64,000 nt of DNA from Blastomyces gilchristii SLH14081 (taxonomy: Eukaryota > Ascomycota > Eurotiomycetes > Onygenales > Ajellomycetaceae), in contig NW_003101649.1 of NCBI RefSeq assembly GCF_000003855.2, positions 339,405 to 403,404 on the forward strand, written 5' to 3'. This document shows, piece by piece, positions 61,795-64,000 of the stretch; within the stretch, counting starts at the first letter, position 1; each line of letters starts with the position of its first letter. The notes beneath the pieces were generated by a model. It did no database searches, was not told the origin of the DNA, and saw only the letters and a list, made by a program, of their open reading frames with translations. The translations under genes and the position numbers were made by a program.

Positions 61795-64000
61795 TTATTA
61801 TTATTATTATTATTCTTCAATTATAGACGTATGCAGTCAGAGACTATGACATCTACCTGAGAACTAAAAGTTCTCAGAGTTTTTCCTATATCTATACAGT
61901 TAACTATTATACATTCATCAATTTCAGATATGCAAAATCAGAAAATTCCAGCTCAGAATACAAAAACTGTTTACAAATTGCAGTGTTTTAACATCTTCTG
62001 ATACTTTGAAATCATTTGATATGATAAAAGAAAAGAGAACACAGTCTTAAAGATAGACACATTAAATAGATAGACAGAAAAGAATAGAAAGAAAAAAGTA
62101 AAGTAAAATAATGAGAGACTGTAATGAAATAAATTATTGAAAGATAGTATATAGCTGTTTTAACAGACTATATCTGATCAATTTCCTTCTCTTCATATTC
62201 AGATATTTCTGAATTCAGTCATTTTCTTATAGCTGCTTGAGTTTCTGATAGAAAGTCTATTAAGTATTTAATTTCTGTCTCAGTTGAGAATAAGAATCTC
62301 ATATTTAATTGATTTAGATTGTACTTCTCTTTCAATCTGACTCTGAGACTATTGTATAATGCACAGTGTATTACAATATACTCAGAATTCTCATTTGCAT
62401 TGCAGAATGAGCATTCTATTAAATCAAATCTATCATCAAATCTTTGTATATAAGATTTGAAATAGCCATGTTCTAATTTCAGCTGTATTATAGATGAGAA
62501 TATTTTCTTTTTACATTTAATTGAACAAGATTTTCACTTGGATTTTGTTTCAAATCTTGAATAATGTATACTCTTCTTTTGTTTCTGCCAGCTTTCATTT
62601 CACTTGTCTAAATAAGATTCTTTTATTTTCCTCTTTATAAAAGACCAGGACACAATTTTTTGAATAGATCTGCTTAATTCTGACCCTTTTTTTACAGCTG
62701 AATCAGTCAATTCATTATCATGAATATTCATATGAGCAGGAACTCAGTGCAGATAAATTATCAGCTTTGATGTTCTTCTCTTTTGAATTTTCAAAATGAA
62801 GTTTAAGATCAGTTCAAGATTCATTTAATCATTATAAATCTGACTATTTCTAAGTCTTTTTAAAGCAGCTTGACTATCAGAGAATATTTATATCTCTTTC
62901 AAACTATTTTCTCTTTTATAAGATTTTATTTCAATAAGTTTGAAAGCTTTCACTATTGCAAATAATTCAGCATCAAAGACTTCAGATTCACAGCCTAAAG
63001 TTCAGAAATCTGAGATAAAATTAATATTATCTTCAGTATAAGCAATGCCTGCATCTAATCTATTCAAATTCTCATTTTTTAAGTCATTTGAATAAATCAG
63101 AATAGAGTCTTTTATATTGATTGTAGAAATTCTCTTCAAATGCTGTTCATATTCTTTCTCTTTAGATAGTTCATTTATTTATAAGTCTATAAGAGATTCA
63201 AGCTTTTCTCTTCAGAGAAATAACTTTAACTTCTCATGATCAACTTTTTCAATATTTAAAGAAGAAAATTGGTTTTTAATCAGTGAGCATAGTCTGTACA
63301 GTTGAGAAGACATTTTCTTTGAAGAATTATTTTCATTTCAATCAAGAAATCTATTTCAATCCAGTTCATTTCCAGAGTTAACTGATGAAAATGAGACAGA
63401 GACTCTTTCTCTGATTATATGATTTAAGCTCATCTTTATAACTCTCAGAGCATAGTTTATACAGGCCTTTTCAAATCTAATAGCAGAAGAAAGAATTGAA
63501 GCTTCAATTTCCATTGCTTTAATAGAAGATGATTTGAAAGCTCTCAGAATTCTTCTCAAAGCTCTGTTTTGCAGACTTTGAAAGAGTTCAGTGAAATTTT
63601 CTTGATTATTTCATTAAACTTGAACTTCATAATCAGCTACTGAGATAATACAGACTATATATAACTGTCTCATAGTCTGGAAGGATAGACCTCTCTCTGT
63701 ATTTGATAGTCTGATAATGTTGTTCAATAGTCTTTCTGTCTTGACAGTTCTTTGTTGAATATAATATTTAAAATTCAACTTGGAGTTTAATCATACTTCT
63801 AATCATTTGATATTTAAACTGGGTTTAATCTCTCTATTTAAAAGAGTTAGAGATAGTTCTTTCTCATTGAATCTAGAAAAGAAATGAATTAACTCAGTTT
63901 TATTCATATTAAATTGAATTTGATTGATATCTGCTCTGACAAGGATTTCCTTTACAGCTTTTTTAATCACTTTCAAATTCTCTTTGATAGTTTTTAAGCT
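61795..64000 (-). mobile_element. Tad-like LINE, copy 3, cut by the window edge
   Basis: Third copy, entering from its 3' end: (AAT)n tail, hairpin (61857-61877), zinc-knuckle region (near 62380-62480), RNase H (about 62740-63130) and thumb region (63356-63559 open). It runs into the RT and continues beyond 64000. It is RIP-mutated, and no intact frame over about 70 codons remains. Confidence 0.88.

Noticed and set aside
1..64000. CRISPR arrays, bacterial operons or phage
   Set aside because: No regularly spaced repeats. Introns and Tad/Gypsy elements show a fungal nuclear genome.

Overview
This window is nuclear DNA of a filamentous or dimorphic ascomycete. The genes have short introns (about 60-150 bp, often with CTAAC/CTGAC-like branch sites). 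One compact GC-balanced island of housekeeping genes sits in very AT-rich, CpG-poor DNA packed with dead retrotransposons. The pattern of paired C-to-T and G-to-A changes, with TGG-to-TGA and CAA-to-TAA stops, is that of repeat-induced point mutation (RIP). Long AT-rich tracts of Gypsy and Tad-like elements fit Onygenales such as Blastomyces and its relatives. That placement is inferred from style only; no species can be proven from the window.

Left block (1-39804). Five fragments or copies of one Gypsy (Ty3-like) family (called E1, E2, A, B and C here) and a second Gypsy family (D) are nested in each other, with a Tad-like LINE. Working outward in: A is interrupted by B (9454-15128, duplication AAGAT) and by C (15258-36698, duplication ATTGT). 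C is interrupted by D (17057-32900, duplication AGTAC/GTAC). D is interrupted by a full-length LINE (19933-27526, 13-bp duplication). E1 and E2 lie tail to tail at 2067/2068. A 5'-truncated LINE (5998-9323) sits between E2 and A. Almost all coding sequence here is broken.

Middle (39805-51190). An LTR-like repeat copy, disrupted by a fresh tRNA-derived SINE with a 16-bp target duplication, is followed by about 10.6 kb of AT-rich DNA with decayed, unidentified reading frames, a 34-bp minisatellite and a perfect hairpin.

Gene island (about 51.2-57.6 kb). Three intact multi-exon genes: PRE3 (20S proteasome beta-1, minus, five exons), a BEM46-type alpha/beta hydrolase (plus, four exons) and ATP11 (mitochondrial F1-ATPase assembly chaperone, minus, two exons). 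PRE3 and BEM46 are divergent and share a 660-bp spacer. BEM46 and ATP11 converge. They have no shared pathway; the layout is ordinary compact fungal synteny.

Right block (57.6-64 kb). The GC-to-AT transition carries a short duplicated segment that shows RIP directly. AT-rich decayed DNA follows, with a possible gag remnant, then the inverted partner of the LTR-like repeat with a tRNA-complementary primer-binding site, and a third LINE copy that runs off the window.

The most interesting signals are: a reconstructed self-priming signal in the main Gypsy family (an 11-nt complementarity between the LTR and the sequence next to it, visible only after allowing for RIP); a SINE whose 3' tail copies that of the resident LINE; a LINE 5' region that has stayed GC-rich while the rest of the element was mutated; and a 15-nt micro-exon in PRE3 that encodes the catalytic threonine.
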